This document shows positions 1 to 11,013 of a stretch of DNA of 64,000 nt, in pieces (the first letter of the stretch is position 1; the number at the start of each line of letters is the position of its first letter). Below the pieces are notes generated by a model. It was not told where the DNA came from. It did not search any database and saw only the letters and a list, made by a program, of their open reading frames with translations. The translations under genes were made by a program, and so were the position numbers. Location of the stretch: positions 56,099,759-56,163,758 of the forward strand of contig JAKGHH010000003.1 in NCBI GenBank assembly GCA_022828595.1. The letters run 5' to 3'. Source of the DNA: Nelumbo lutea. Lineage: Eukaryota > Streptophyta > Magnoliopsida > Proteales > Nelumbonaceae.

Positions 1-1304
1 TTGGTATTTAACTTAGGTACATGAAGAGTGGAAGATAAGAGTAAAGAGTCTGTAGGCTTGACAGTTCCCTTGCCAGAAATAGGGGCAAGAGAACCATCAG
101 CTAAGGTGATTTTGTCACGACCAGGAAGCAAATCATATGACACAAACAAAGTGGAAAGGTTGGTCATGTGATCAGAAGCACCTAAGTCAATGATCCAAGG
201 GGTCTTGGGATTACCTGAGGTAGATGCATGGTTAGCAGAAGCCCTTATACCTGAGTGAGCAAATGCAGTGGTGGCTGGACTTCCAGAAGGGTTGGATGAT
301 GAAGTTACACCTTCAAGCTGGCTGATCATCCTTCCAAACTTCTCATATTCAGCTTTCATGGCTGCCAATTGTGCACTTGCAGATTCAAACTCTGTATCTG
401 TACTTGTGGCTGTATGTGCACTTCCTGTCTTTCTACTGTCATTCTTCTTCTGGAATCGGATAGGGACAAGACTGGGATGCAATTTCCAGCACTTGTCCTT
501 AGTGTGTTTCGGCTTCTTGCAATATTCACACACCACCTCCTTCTTTCCTGTGCCACTGGGAGCTCCTATAACCCCTTTGGGTTTGATTCCCATATTTGCA
601 AAATGATCATTGATACTGACCCCTTGAACCTGCACTTGCCTCCTACTTTCTTCACTGCTGACCAAAGCATATGCTTGAGACAATGAAACATCTTCCTTGG
701 ACAAGATGTTTTGCTTTGTAATGTCATATTCAGAATTCAGCCCTGTCAAGAACTCAAAGACCCTATTCCTTTCAACCAATTTCCTATATGTTTCAGCATC
801 CTTAGGGGTATCCCATGTCACGGCCTCTATCAAATCAATCTCTTGCCATATAGATTTTAGGGCTGAGAAGTATGCTGCAAGTGACTTCTCCCCCTGTCTT
901 AGATTCTTCACATTACTTCTCAGTTTGTAAGCTTTGGCAACATTCAACTTCTGGGAGTAAGTTTCTGCAACACTATCCCAGATTTCTTTAGCCGAGTTCA
1001 TCCACAGATAATGCTGACTAATCTGTGGCTGCATTGAGTTCACAAGCCACCCAATCACTGTGTAGTTTTCTTGTACCCATCTCTCATAAGATGGATCATC
1101 CTCTGGAGGAGCTTTCTTGCTCCCAGAAATAAAACCCCATTTTCCTTTGCTACAAATGTGGATTTTCACTGATTGTGACCAAGCCAAGTAGTTGGTCCCA
1201 TCAAGCTTAACTGTAGTTACAGCCAGCATAGAATCAGTTGGGGTTCCCAAAATCTGTCCATATTCAGCAGCATTCTTGTTTTCAAGACTTGAGAAAACCA
1301 TCAT
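1..1304 (-). CDS. Ty1/copia element A gag-protease polyprotein (partial, open at left edge)
   Basis: One reading frame is open on the minus strand from ATG at 1304 to the window edge, about 434 codons without a stop. Order of parts: N-terminal gag domain with a YLAWSQSVK motif, a central copia gag region (KEIWDSVAETYS), a CCHC-type zinc knuckle (CEYCKKPKHTKDKCWKLH) near 556-470, and a protease segment ending with LADGS and LHVPK motifs near 20-110. The protease active site reads D-L-G-A rather than the usual D-S/T-G-A, so proteolysis is probably impaired. Integrase, reverse transcriptase and RNase H lie outside the window. This is the youngest-looking reading frame among the copia copies because gag is unbroken. 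It encodes retrotransposon capsid and protease, not a host function. Confidence 0.9.
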   Translation of the reverse strand, partial: MMVFSSLENKNAAEYGQILGTPTDSMLAVTTVKLDGTNYLAWSQSVKIHICSKGKWGFISGSKKAPPEDDPSYERWVQENYTVIGWLVNSMQPQISQHYLWMNSAKEIWDSVAETYSQKLNVAKAYKLRSNVKNLRQGEKSLAAYFSALKSIWQEIDLIEAVTWDTPKDAETYRKLVERNRVFEFLTGLNSEYDITKQNILSKEDVSLSQAYALVSSEESRRQVQVQGVSINDHFANMGIKPKGVIGAPSGTGKKEVVCEYCKKPKHTKDKCWKLHPSLVPIRFQKKNDSRKTGSAHTATSTDTEFESASAQLAAMKAEYEKFGRMISQLEGVTSSSNPSGSPATTAFAHSGIRASANHASTSGNPKTPWIIDLGASDHMTNLSTLFVSYDLLPGRDKITLADGSLAPISGKGTVKPTDSLLLSSTLHVPKLNT

Positions 1305-2156
1305 GTAAAGGCTCCAATTAGGATTTTTAAAAGGTTTCTCAAGGTACTGGGGTCTTGATGAGTTTAGTTTGAGCTGAATAGGCAACAACAACTAGCTCAC
1401 AGAATCAGTTCAGACTTGATAACTGTGACAGTCCAGTTCGGTGGTAGTTTTTTTCTTTACTGTTTCACCCTTTAAAGGACACCCAACAAACCTCCAATCA
1501 CAAGGTATTTCAGGTTCTCAACAGCCGTTGTCCCAAAGAGAAGAAAACAGGGCCACAGTTCTTAAGAGACCTTTTGTCGAACACTTAGTGTGCAGTAGTT
1601 AACAGCCTACTGTTAACTAGAAGAAACCACTTCAAGGTGTTCAGTATAGGTCCAAGAAGAGGCTGGGATGAAGATGAGACTAGTGCCACTTAGTTTTAGA
1701 TCAGTTTCAGCAGCTCGGCAGTCCAATAATCAGCCGAATAGCACTTCCAAAACAACCCAGAAAAAACAGTCCAGCAACAGTGGGCCGAATGTTGTGGGCT
1801 TTGAATGCTTTAATAGTCCTCCCAAACAACAAAAAATAACTCAGCAAAGGACTGAGAAAAGACTTACAGCAAGAGAGTCTCTGGTTTGTACTATAAACCA
1901 GGCCGAACACTTGTTCTCTGAGATAACTTCGAAAGTCCTTTTCTCTGATTTCAAATCAGGCCAAACAACTTGCTCTCTGATTCTTCCTGGTCACCGAACC
2001 CTTCTCCAAGTGTATAGAAACTTGGGCACCCTCCAATGACCTCCAAGAACCAGGCGGATGACTGTAAACTTTCAGCCCTAGAACCTCCTCATGTAGTTGG
2101 CTGAACTAGAACCACATGAGGGACACGCCAAGCAATGGCCCGCTCTGATACCAAGT
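1305..2156 (-). mobile_element. Leader of copia element A with primer-binding site
   Basis: This 0.85-kb stretch separates the gag start of element A from its 5' LTR. The minus strand carries the plant copia primer-binding site TGGTATCAGAGC, seen as gctctgatacca at 2142-2153, which pairs with the 3' end region of initiator tRNA-Met. No conserved coding region was recognised in the rest of the leader. Small open frames on both strands here show no family similarity that I can recognise. Confidence 0.8.
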
Positions 2157-2483
2157 TGAAAAACAGTCCACTTGATGTATGGAACTGTTTGAGATTAGAT
2201 GCAAACCAGAAAATGAACAAACAAGAGAGGAAGAGAAGAGAGAGCTGGCGGCAATGAGTGTTAGAGAGTAAGAGGTTCGAACATAACCACTCTCTAACAC
2301 TTTAAACATCTTATTAATAAGTTAATCTTTGACAAATTACAGAGAGGCCCTTGAGTGAGCAGGAAAATACAAAAAACAGAATATTACAGAGTATGGGCCC
2401 AGAATAAGGCCCACAACAGAGAGAAACATAACATAACATGAAATGACAGTCTATGGGCCATTCGGCCCATCTTCTCTACAACA
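2157..2483 (-). repeat. 5' LTR of copia element A
   Basis: The LTR lies between the primer-binding site and the interrupted gag of element B. On the minus strand it runs from TGTTGTAGAG to TTTTTCA, so it has TG...CA ends. The right boundary is placed where the gag frame of element B resumes at 2484. The other LTR is outside the window, so the boundary cannot be confirmed by LTR comparison; 2484-2488 (ttcaa) would be one copy of the target-site duplication. Confidence 0.7.
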
Positions 2484-2926
2484 TTCAACTCATTACGAAG
2501 GTTTTTCATGCTAACATAGTATTCTTCAAGACTCTGATTACCTTGTTGCAGATTAAAGTACTCCTGATAAAGCTGATACACTCTAGTAGTATCGTCGTGT
2601 CTCGAGTACAATTTCTTGGCATGGTCCCAATTCTCTTTGGTTGTATCTAGGAACATGAAATTCACACTGATCTTGGGTTCCATACTATTCCATAACTAGG
2701 TCATGATCTGTGCATCTTCTTGTTCCCAATCACTATACTCTTGAGAGTCAGCTAGAGATTTTTCTTCTCTTACATGTTTCACTTTCTTCTTAGCTCTAAG
2801 AAAATTCTCTATAGATTTCGGCCAAGGCACATAATTCTCCCCATTCAACTTGATAGAAGTCACCTAAACATTCAGGTAGTTGGTGGGAACCATAACACTA
2901 GATTTGTGTTCACTACCGTCTCCCAT
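2484..2926 (-). pseudogene. Copia element B gag fragment with two in-frame stops
   Basis: Starting at ATG 2926 on the minus strand, the frame shows the copia gag N-terminal motif LNGENYVPW, then SDWEQEDAQIMT and LWNSMEPKIS, and further YQLYQEYFNLQQG. Stops interrupt it at about 2862 and about 2702; the second replaces the position where related gags have a tryptophan or similar residue. The sequence ends at the LTR of element A. It is a broken capsid gene of a retrotransposon. Confidence 0.8.
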
Positions 2927-3390
2927 ATCTGAATTCCTCTTTTTTTTTCTCGTATATCAAACTTCTAAATCACTTTTCACCACCTATAGTCACAATTTTC
3001 AGCAATACCCGTTGCTGATTTCTTCACTTTCAGCACCACAAAACTACCACACAACTACTTGAATACACACCATAGCACTAGCAACTCACCAACCACTCGA
3101 TTCACACTGAAACACACATATAGCCCACCTATTTGGTCACCAAAAACCAACCTGACACTCGACTGTCCACTGCACCACCTGAAACAGCCCCCTTCGTACC
3201 ATCGATTAGAGGGCTTCCTACAAACCATCACAAACGCCCACTAAACCACTGACAGGAGGCATGAAAACCTCCAAAGGGAAAGGGCGATCACTCCCAACGG
3301 ATGATGAAGAAAACTATAGAACCCTAGGCTGAATGACGATAGAACAGAATTCTGGGTAGATCTGATTTTGTCACAGTGGCTCTGATACCA

Positions 3391-3577
3391 TGATAAAGTT
3401 CACACCTGCACTAGAATTCTGTTAGAAATAGTATTAGAAGAAGATTAGAAGAGATAGAAGAGAGAAGAAGAGAAGAGAATGAAGGAGAAGGAGAAAACTG
3501 GTTCACATGAGGGAAAAGTTACTCTCTAGTCAGCCAGGTTATATTTATATGTTTCTATTAAATAAAGAAAAGACTAT
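3391..3577 (-). repeat. LTR of copia element B, primer-binding-site-proximal part
   Basis: The LTR begins directly after gctctgatacca (3379-3390) and is interrupted at 3577 by copia C. It continues at 8868-8973 and ends gacactaaca, giving TGTTAGTGTC as the minus-strand start; the two parts total about 293 bp. The host bases actat at 3573-3577 are repeated at 8863-8867 as the target-site duplication of element C. The part is rich in purines (agaagag runs). Confidence 0.7.
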
Positions 3578-3835
3578 TGTTGGAATAATGTTAGAATAAC
3601 TTAGTTGCAGTTGTTAGGGCCTGTTTGTCCAATTAAAGTGTTTTTTATTTCTGTTATGTCTGTTATTGTACTCAGGGGCACAAGGGTCTTTTTCCTTGTT
3701 ATTTCTGTCTCCCTATATATATTAAATAAACACTGGCGCCGCCAGCACTGTTGCATTGCAAACCCTCTCTTTTCTCCTCTCTTCTCTTCTCTTCTCTCCT
3801 CTTTCACCTATCTCTGGTCGGCTACACTGTCAAGA
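3578..3835 (+). repeat. 5' LTR of copia element C
   Basis: Starts TGTTGGAATAATG and ends CTGTCAAGA just before the primer-binding site. It contains a TATA-like tract (ctatatatattaaataaa near 3712) and a pyrimidine-rich cttct tract near its 3' end. The right end deduced from the target-site duplication is AAGA, not the usual CA. Confidence 0.88.
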
Positions 3836-4403
3836 TGGTATCAGAGCAGGAATACTGATTAAAAGAGAGCAGACCGATCAACCCTACTGTCAAGAGAAGA
3901 TCGATCAACCCAAAGAATAGGTCGAACAGACTAGCAGAAAGGAAATCTGATTCTGGACTACAGAATAGCTACGACTGGTACAGTTCTCCCTCTATTTTTC
4001 TCCTCTTTACTCTCCTTGATCATGGGCCGAGTGAAAACCCTATGAATCTGGGGCGGCTGAATGCTATCGAACTTGTGTAACCCTAGTTGTCTTGGATCGT
4101 GTGATCCTGTTGGTGTGTTAAGACAACTGTAGGTCAATGCTGACTTGTCTTCTCAATGGTTTGAGTTGACTATAAGCAAGAAGGATCTCTCCTGCTGGTT
4201 AGTGGCTGTTAGCCATTCTAGAATTCTGATAGGCAGGTCTGAAACTGCCGAATATTACCTCAGTTTTGTCTAGAATTTGGTACTGTTTGTGCACAATCTG
4301 GTTGGTAAACCTTAGTGTGTGGGTGTGAACTGTGTGGAACATTGCTTTGTGGAGTAAGGAGGGGTCCTAAATCTGGTGTGTGGGACTGAGTAACTGCTTG
4401 ACC

Positions 4404-7400
4404 ATGTCAACTGAGAATTCTGCTACTTCAGAAATCTCAGGGAGCCACAATGGAGTGAGTGGGGGAATGGATATGAGCTTTCCCATGGCTGTCATTCCCT
4501 TTGATGGTCTGAATTACCTTGAGTGGTCTAGGGGGATAAAACTCTACATCACTGCTAGGGGGCGAATAGGATACATCAATGGGAGAGTAAAGGAACCGAA
4601 ATATGGAAGTGCTGAGCATGATAGGTGGGACCAAGAGAACAGTATGGTGATGTCTTGGCTCTTGGTTTCAATGCTGCCACAAGTAAGGAAGACCTTTATG
4701 TGGGCTGAAACTGCTTGTGAGATATGGGAACAAGCGAAGTCCACCTATTCAGAGCAGAGACACTATGCCAAGATATATCAACTACAAGCGGAGTCTCTCG
4801 ATGTACTATTCTGATTTGACATCAATATGGAAAGAACTTGATCACCATCAGAATGTGAATTGGAAGTGTGATGAAGATGCAAAAGCCTATAAGTCACTTG
4901 TATCACAGCAACGCGTGTTTGCCTTTCTCCTAGGGTTGAATCAGTCATATGAGTCCATCAGGGTACAGATCTTGGGTAGTAAAGACTTGCCATCAGTCCA
5001 GGAGGTGTATGCCTTGGTGCAGTCAGAAGAAAGCAGAAGAAGTGTGATGAATGGTGTAGAAGGGGAGTCAGTTGCCCTAGCGGTCCGGGGAAATTCAGAT
5101 ACAAATGTCGGAGGTGGTTTTAAAAGGGGTGACACTCAGAAAAAACAGAAGATAAAAGCAAGCTTTGGTGCACTCACTGCCAGAAGACATGACACACTAA
5201 AGATACATGCTGGGATCTTCATGGAAAACCTAAATGGGCACAGGATTTGGGTAAGAAGTCAGCACCGGATCAGAGCAAGAAACCAGGCCAGCAGAATCAA
5301 AGAAGGTATAACTCAGCTAATCTGGCATCGACAGAGACTAGTCCTTCCGTAACTCAGGAGAGACATCCCGGTTCTGACCCTAAGGAAGATATTATCAATT
5401 CCTTCCGTGAACATTTGGAATTGTATGGTAGGACTCTCCGCCAGGTGGATTCTGGGCCTACTCCTACCTCATTTGCGTCTACATCAGGTAATGCCACAAC
5501 CTTCCATGTGTCATCTCATACTATTGATTCACCTTGGATTATTGACTCCGGAGCCTCAAATCACATGACCGGTAAGTCAAATTTGTTCCAGACATATAAC
5601 CTTCTCTCTGGGAGAGATAAGGTAAGACTGGCTGATGGTTCTTTTTCTACCATAGCTGGCCGAGGCACCATATCTCTCCCACTTGGCCTTACTCTTCCAA
5701 ATGTCCTGCATGTTCCGAAATTACCTATTAATTTGTTGTCCATTAGTAGTATTACTCACTCTTTGAACTGCTCAGCCACCTTTTTTCCGTCTTCATGTGT
5801 GTTTCAGGATTTGACCTCGGGGAAGACGATTGGTAGAGGAAGCATGGTGGATGGTCTCTACGTGTTGGAGAATAATGCTGGTCTAGTGGCGACTGAGTCC
5901 ACAAGTTCGTTGAGTGAGAGTCAGACCTATTTATGGCATAGTCGTTTAGGTCATCTTTCTTTTGAGTTGTTAAAAGTTATGTTCCCAAAGTTGTTTGAGT
6001 CCTTGTCAGTGAGTCAGTTACAGTGTCAAACTTGTCAGTTGAGTAAGCATTGTAGAAGCTCTTTACCTTTAAGAAATAAAAGATCTGAATTTCCCTTTCA
6101 TATTGTTTATTCTGATGTTTGGGGCTCTGTTACTCTACCTACTGCGGCTGGCTATAAGTATTTTGTTACGCTGATTGATGATTATTCTCGATACACTTGG
6201 GTTTATCCTATGCGATCTCGAGATGAAGTGCCACAAATTGTGAAAGATTTCCAACGCATGGTGTTCACTCAGTTCCAAACGGAAATTCATATTTTCCAGT
6301 CGGACAATGCAAAGGAATATTTCCATAGTGATCTCACGAAGTTTTTTAATTCGAGTGGGTCACTTCAGCGAAGCTCTTGTGCCAGGACACCCCAACAAAA
6401 TGGTGTGGCTGAACGAAAAAATCGTCATCTACTCGAAGTTGCTCGTGTCTTGCTGATTCATATGAATGTGCCAAAACAATTCTGGATGGATGCAGTATTG
6501 TGTGCGACATATATCATCAATCGCATGCCCTCTCGGCTACTAGAGTATAAGGCCCCACATCAGCTCCTGTTCCCTACAGCCCCGCTGTCCACCATTCCGA
6601 TGCGTGTTTTTGGGTGTCGTTGTTTTGTCCACAACCTATCACCTACTCGTGGTAAACTTGACCCTCGGGCTATTCCTTGTGTTTTTCTTGGTTACCCCTC
6701 ATCTCAAAAGCGGTATCGTTGCTATGATCCCATTGCCCGCAAGTACTATGTTTCCATTGATGTCTCATTCTTTGAGAGTCAACCGTTCTTCTCGGTTTCT
6801 CCTCAGGGGGAGAGTAGGGTTGAGGAGAAACAGGCGATGACTCAGATTCAACTACCTCCTTTACCCGATCCTCCTCCGTTCAAGGTTTTCCATCGTCGTC
6901 ATAAGAGCCGTGGAGCTGGACACTATGCAACCAACATCATCGGATTCACCCGAGGCAGATCCGTCTCATCAGCCAGGTACACTTGCTCCCATTGCTCCTT
7001 TAAATGTTGATTCACATGTCCCCAATGATCTTAATATTCCTATTGCTAAGAGAAAGTGTGTTAGATCTTGTACCACTAATCATCCTATCTCTAACTTTGT
7101 GTCCTATGAGCATGTTTCACCCTCGTACCGTGCCTTCCTCTCCTCTGTGGATAGTGTTCCCATCCCTAAGACCGTGGCAGAAGCTTTGTCAAAACCTGAA
7201 TGGACAGATGCAATGCAGGAAGAAATTGATGCCTTACATAAAAATGGTATGTGGGAGTTGGTAGATCTTCCTGAAGGGAAGGAACCAGTGGGGTGCAAGT
7301 GGGTGTTCATAGTGAAACACAAAGCTAATGGAACTGTTGAAAGGTACAAGGCTAGACTGGTAGCAAAAGGCTTCACACAGGTATATGGAGTGGACTATGC

Positions 7401-8570
7401 AGAGACTTTTGCCCCTGTAGCGAAGATGAACTCCATCCGGATTCTCCTTTCCTTGGCAGCAAATCTTGACTGGGATCTTCACCAATTGGACATCAAGAAT
7501 GCCTTCCTGAATGGTGACTTGGAAGAGGAGGTGTACATGACCCAACCCCCAGGGTTCTGTGCCAGAGGCAGTGAACAAAAGGTGTGCAGGTTGAAAAAGT
7601 CCCTATATGGATTGAAACAATCACCTTGGGCTTGGTTTAGTAAGTTCCATGTAGCAGTCCAACAAATGGGATTCAAACAATGCCAGTTAGATCATACCTT
7701 GTTTGTAAAAAGAGGTGAAGGTAAAATTGCAGCTCTTATTGTGTATGTGGATGACATAGTGATCACAGGAGATTGGGAGGCTGAAATCCAGAGACTAAAA
7801 AAATTCTTAGCCACTAAATTTGAGGTGAAGGATCTAGGCCCCTTACGATACTTCATTGGAATTGAAGTTGCCCGCTCTCACAAGGGCATCTTTATTTCCC
7901 AACGGAAGTATGTACTAGATCTACTAGAAGATACATGCAAGTTGGGGGTAAAACCATCTGATTCACCTATTGAACCTAATCACCATATGGGAGACAAACA
8001 GGGAGAGTTTTTGAAAGATGTAAAGATGTTCCAGAGACTCGTGGGGAGACTTCTGTATTTGTCTATGACCAGGCCTAATATTGCCTATGCAGTGGGTGTC
8101 CTTAGTCAATTCATGCACAACCCGATGACAACTCACTTTGAGGCTGCAGAGAGGATCTTGAGATATCTCAAGAAGTTTCCTGGAGCTGGTTTGTTGTTCC
8201 AGAAACATAGTCACTTAAAAGTGGAAGTATATACTGATGCAGATTGGGCAGGAGCAGTCAATGACCGAAAGTCCACCAGTGGTTATTGTGCCTTTGTAGG
8301 AGGAAACCTTGTCACATGGAGAAGCAAAAACCAAAGTGTGGTGGCTAGATCCAGTGCTGAAGCAAAGTATAGAGCGATGGCTCATGGGGTTGCGGAAATC
8401 ATGTGGATAAGCATTTTATCAGAGAGAAATTTGAAAGTGGAGAAGTGTGCACACCATATGTCAACTCGGAAGAGCAACTTGCAGATATCTTCACCAAAGA
8501 TATTCATCATGTGCGGCACAAAGATTTGTGTGACAAGTTGGGCATGATTGACATCTATGCTCCAACTTGA
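4404..8570 (+). pseudogene. Copia element C gag-pol, frameshifted and internally deleted
   Basis: Gag starts at ATG 4404 with the motif [15 protein letters not shown] frameshift near 4790 and another near 5140, plus a stop next to the zinc knuckle near 5195, break gag. A long frame at about 5200-7010 then carries protease (DSGASNHM near 5550), GAG-pre-integrase ([19 protein letters not shown]) and the integrase core with D, D and E in YSDVWG, FQSDNAKEY and [11 protein letters not shown] frameshift near 6900 leads into reverse transcriptase at 6910-8410 with VYVDDIVITG and [12 protein letters not shown]. In RNase H the D of YTDADWAG and E of SSAEAKY are present, but about 100 bp carrying the next catalytic Asp is deleted at about 8410, out of frame with the C-terminal tail. 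It cannot make a functional polyprotein. Confidence 0.9.
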
Positions 8571-8577
8571 GGGGGAG

Positions 8578-8862
8578 TGTTGGAATAATGTTAGAATAAC
8601 TTAGTTGCAGTTGTTAGGGCCTGTTTGTCCAATTAAAGTGTTTTTTATTTCGTTTTTTATTTCTGTTATGTCTGTTATTGTACTCAGGGGCACAAGGGTC
8701 TTTTCCCTTGTTATTTCTGTCGCCCTATATATATTAAATAAACACTGGCGCCGCCAGCACTGTTGCATTGCAAACCCTCTCTTTTCTCCTCTCTTCTCTT
8801 CTCTTCTCTTCTCTTCTCTTCTCTCCTCTTTCACCTATCTCTGGCCGGCTACACTGTCAAGA
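8578..8862 (+). repeat. 3' LTR of copia element C
   Basis: Same TGTTGGAATAATG start as the 5' LTR, preceded by the polypurine tract gagggggag at 8569-8577. It is 27 bp longer than its partner, through a 12-bp duplication near 8653 and a longer cttct tract near 8800. Confidence 0.9.
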
Positions 8863-8867
8863 ACTAT

Positions 8868-8973
8868 TATGTCCCTACTTAAGTATGGGACACATCACTT
8901 TAACATAAACATTACACATCAGCTTAAACATAAATAGAAAGACTAAACTATCCCTATACAGTCGACACTAACA
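8868..8973 (-). repeat. LTR of copia element B, distal part
   Basis: Continuation of the LTR at 3391-3577 after removal of element C. It ends gacactaaca at 8973, the reverse complement of a TGTTAGTGTC terminus, and directly adjoins RNase H-like sequence of element E. Confidence 0.65.
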
Positions 8974-9333
8974 AAGCCAATCACCACTTTATATGAGAAA
9001 GAGATCTCTATGGTGAAGTCTGTCTTCCATTTGTCAAATCTGGTATACAATTGGCTGATATGTTCACCTAAGTGTTCCAAATCCAAGTTGGACCATAGTT
9101 TAGGCAAACTGGGCATGATCAATACCTTTGATCAGCTTGAGGGGGAGTTTTGAAATATATGTGGTTATATGGGGGTACACAACCAGGGGTATTCTGGTTA
9201 TTTACTTTGTAATATAATGTAAATAGAAGAGGAAAGCTACATGCCTCGCAATTTTTTCACTCTCCCAATTAATCTTTCTTCTCTTCTATCTTTCTTTTTC
9301 TCTTTCTGTTATTCTATTATCTTATCATCAACA
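8974..9333 (+). mobile_element. Copia element E, 3' end (RNase H tail plus LTR)
   Basis: The plus strand shows the C-terminal tail of a copia pol (KSKLDHSLGKLGMI near 9085-9125) followed by the polypurine tract gagggggag. The LTR follows at 9151-9333, from TGAAATATATG to TCATCAACA, 183 bp with a pyrimidine-rich end. The reading frame upstream is broken. The 5' remainder lies beyond element B, left of the window. Element E sits in an intron of the TBC gene, about 350 bp before the first visible exon. Confidence 0.8.
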
Positions 9334-9425
9334 TTGCTGAATTAATCAAACAAGTCAGTTAACATATTCATGGATACTATATGTTGTACTTATGCATGTT
9401 TTGATAATATTTTTTGGTTTTACCA

Positions 9426-9647
9426 GGGGCTCTTTGGTAGCAACTAAAATAGCTGAACTGAATGAATTATTGCTTTGTCTTATGGTTAATAAGTTATTAA
9501 GGAGGTTGTGAGCTTCTTAATTGATGAAGCTGAAATTGTGTTGATTACTATATCCTTGAATATTATTATTTAATTATTTTATCCACCAAAAGACAAAGCA
9601 ATAAGTAATTTCAGTTCAGCCACTTCCACTGTTATCAAACAGTCCCT
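9426..9647. mobile_element. MITE with imperfect ~55-bp terminal inverted repeats
   Basis: The left end ggggctctttggtagcaac and the right end, read on the opposite strand as gggactgtttgataacag, are inverted copies. Inner parts also match in inverted orientation (gctgaactgaa and attgctttgtctt on both arms). No coding capacity. It lies in the intron just upstream of the first visible TBC exon. A clear target-site duplication was not found. Confidence 0.65.
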
Positions 9648-9687
9648 AAGTTAAGAGAGTAAATAAGTTATTTGCCATTCATATCAG

Positions 9688-11013
9688 GGAGTCCATCCAT
9701 CAATAAAAGGGGTAGTCTGGGAGTTCCTTTTGGGTGGCTTTGATCCCAATAGCACCTTCAATGAACGGAATCAGCTCAGGCAACACCGGAGGTGGTAATT
9801 CTTCTTTAATTTCAATTGATTATCTGTTTGTTCTTTTTTTCTGTTTTAAGCTACCTCTTAGATGAGGTAAGGTTCAATGCATACCATTCACTGTATTTCT
9901 CCTCAAACTTTGTTGATTTTTCTTTCTGCAAATTGAGTTGAATGAAAATAAATACTAGTCTCTAGCTTATCTTTAATGAGAAAAAGAATGGTATTAGCCT
10001 CTACTGTTAAGTTGTGTTTGTAGTAACAATTTCTTGATCATGTTTTCTACCACCTCATATATGAGGTAAAGTTTAAGCCAAATCATTTGCCATTTTTCTC
10101 CTCAAACTTTGTTGGTTTTTCCTTCTGCAATTTGAGTTGAATGAAGATAGACATTAATCTTTATATTCTCTTTAATGAGAAAAATAATGACATTACCCTT
10201 TACTACCAAGTCATGTTTGTACTGATATTTTTTTTCATGTTTACCGATACATTGCACTGATCATGTTAGGTATCAGTATGGAACATGGAAGTCTGAGTGT
10301 CAAAAGATGGAACCGACAATTGGTAGTGGGACAATCATCTTGGCACCTATCATCACTACAGATGGTCGACCTATCTGTGATCCTTCAAATAATAGAGATA
10401 CACAAGAAGACAATACTGTGCCAACGTCCACTCCTGATGCTTCTTTGAAGCATGAAGAGCATGCAGTTGATACTGATTTGGAACAGAAAGTGATTCAATG
10501 GAAGCTTACTTTGCATCAAATTGGTATACAATGTTATACCCTTGATCTAATGATTATGTTCTCTTTTCGATTTTCATAATTAGATATGGTCATATTGGAA
10601 GCAACAAACTTATGTTGTATTGGATGCCTTTATGGTTGTTATTGTTGCTGAGCAACTTCCATGGTGATTGACATGATGTTTAATAAATTTTGGAGAATAT
10701 AGGTTTGGATGTCGTCCGTACAGATCGATCACTTGTATTCTATGAGAGTGAAGCTAATCTTGCAAAACTCTGGAATGTCCTTGCTGTGTACGCATGGATA
10801 GATAATGAAATTGGCTACTGTCAGGGTGAGTAAGGTGTTGATATTCCAGTCATTTGATTGTTGGACTGAAATGGCATTTGACCAACATTTCCTTATGGAC
10901 TTGAAAATTTCCTTTCGTACACAGGAATGAATGATCTGTGCTCTCCTACAGTTGTTCTTCTTGAAAATGAAGCAGATGCCTTTTGGTGCTTTGAACATGT
11001 AATGCGAAGAATG
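9688..11013 (+). CDS. TBC gene, first exon cluster (four exons)
   Basis: Exons 9688-9791, 10270-10523, 10703-10825 and 10925-11013. The first begins after atatcag and encodes [14 protein letters not shown]; a codon for Arg is split across the first intron (AG|G). The second encodes the variable linker before the TBC core. The third carries both the arginine-finger motif and the YCQ of the glutamine finger, and the fourth encodes GMNDLCSP to CFEHVMRRM. Donors are gtggta, gtatac, gtgagt and gtagga. Confidence 0.92.

Larger units (their letters stand above)
3578..8862 (+). mobile_element. Copia element C, complete young LTR retrotransposon with broken coding region
   Basis: The element has two LTRs of 258 and 285 bp, a primer-binding site directly after the first LTR (tggtatcagagc, 3836-3847), a gag-pol region and a polypurine tract gagggggag before the second LTR. 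A perfect 5-bp duplication actat flanks it (3573-3577 and 8863-8867). By eye the LTRs differ by three substitutions and two insertions, one of them a 15-bp expansion of a cttct repeat. That implies a recent insertion. It sits in the LTR of element B. Confidence 0.93.
2484..8973 (-). mobile_element. Copia element B, 5' part, interrupted by elements A and C
   Basis: Element B is a minus-strand copia. Visible parts, in its own 5' to 3' order, are the LTR (8868-8973 joined to 3391-3577), primer-binding site (gctctgatacca at 3379-3390), leader (2927-3378) and the 5' part of gag (2484-2926). Element C interrupts its LTR and element A interrupts its gag. The right end, ctaaca at 8973, abuts RNase H sequence of another copia (element E), so B inserted into E. 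Its remaining gag, its pol and its second LTR are left of the window. Confidence 0.75.

Noticed and set aside
268..606. Plus-strand open frames at 268-606 and 369-686
   Set aside because: They are antisense to the continuous gag frame of copia A, which carries the zinc knuckle; no family similarity on the plus strand.
1668..2039. 123-codon frame in the leader of copia A
   Set aside because: No conserved motif, opposite in sense to the element, and inside an untranslated leader.
7104..7578. Minus-strand frames under copia C reverse transcriptase
   Set aside because: Shadows of the plus-strand pol, which has all catalytic motifs.
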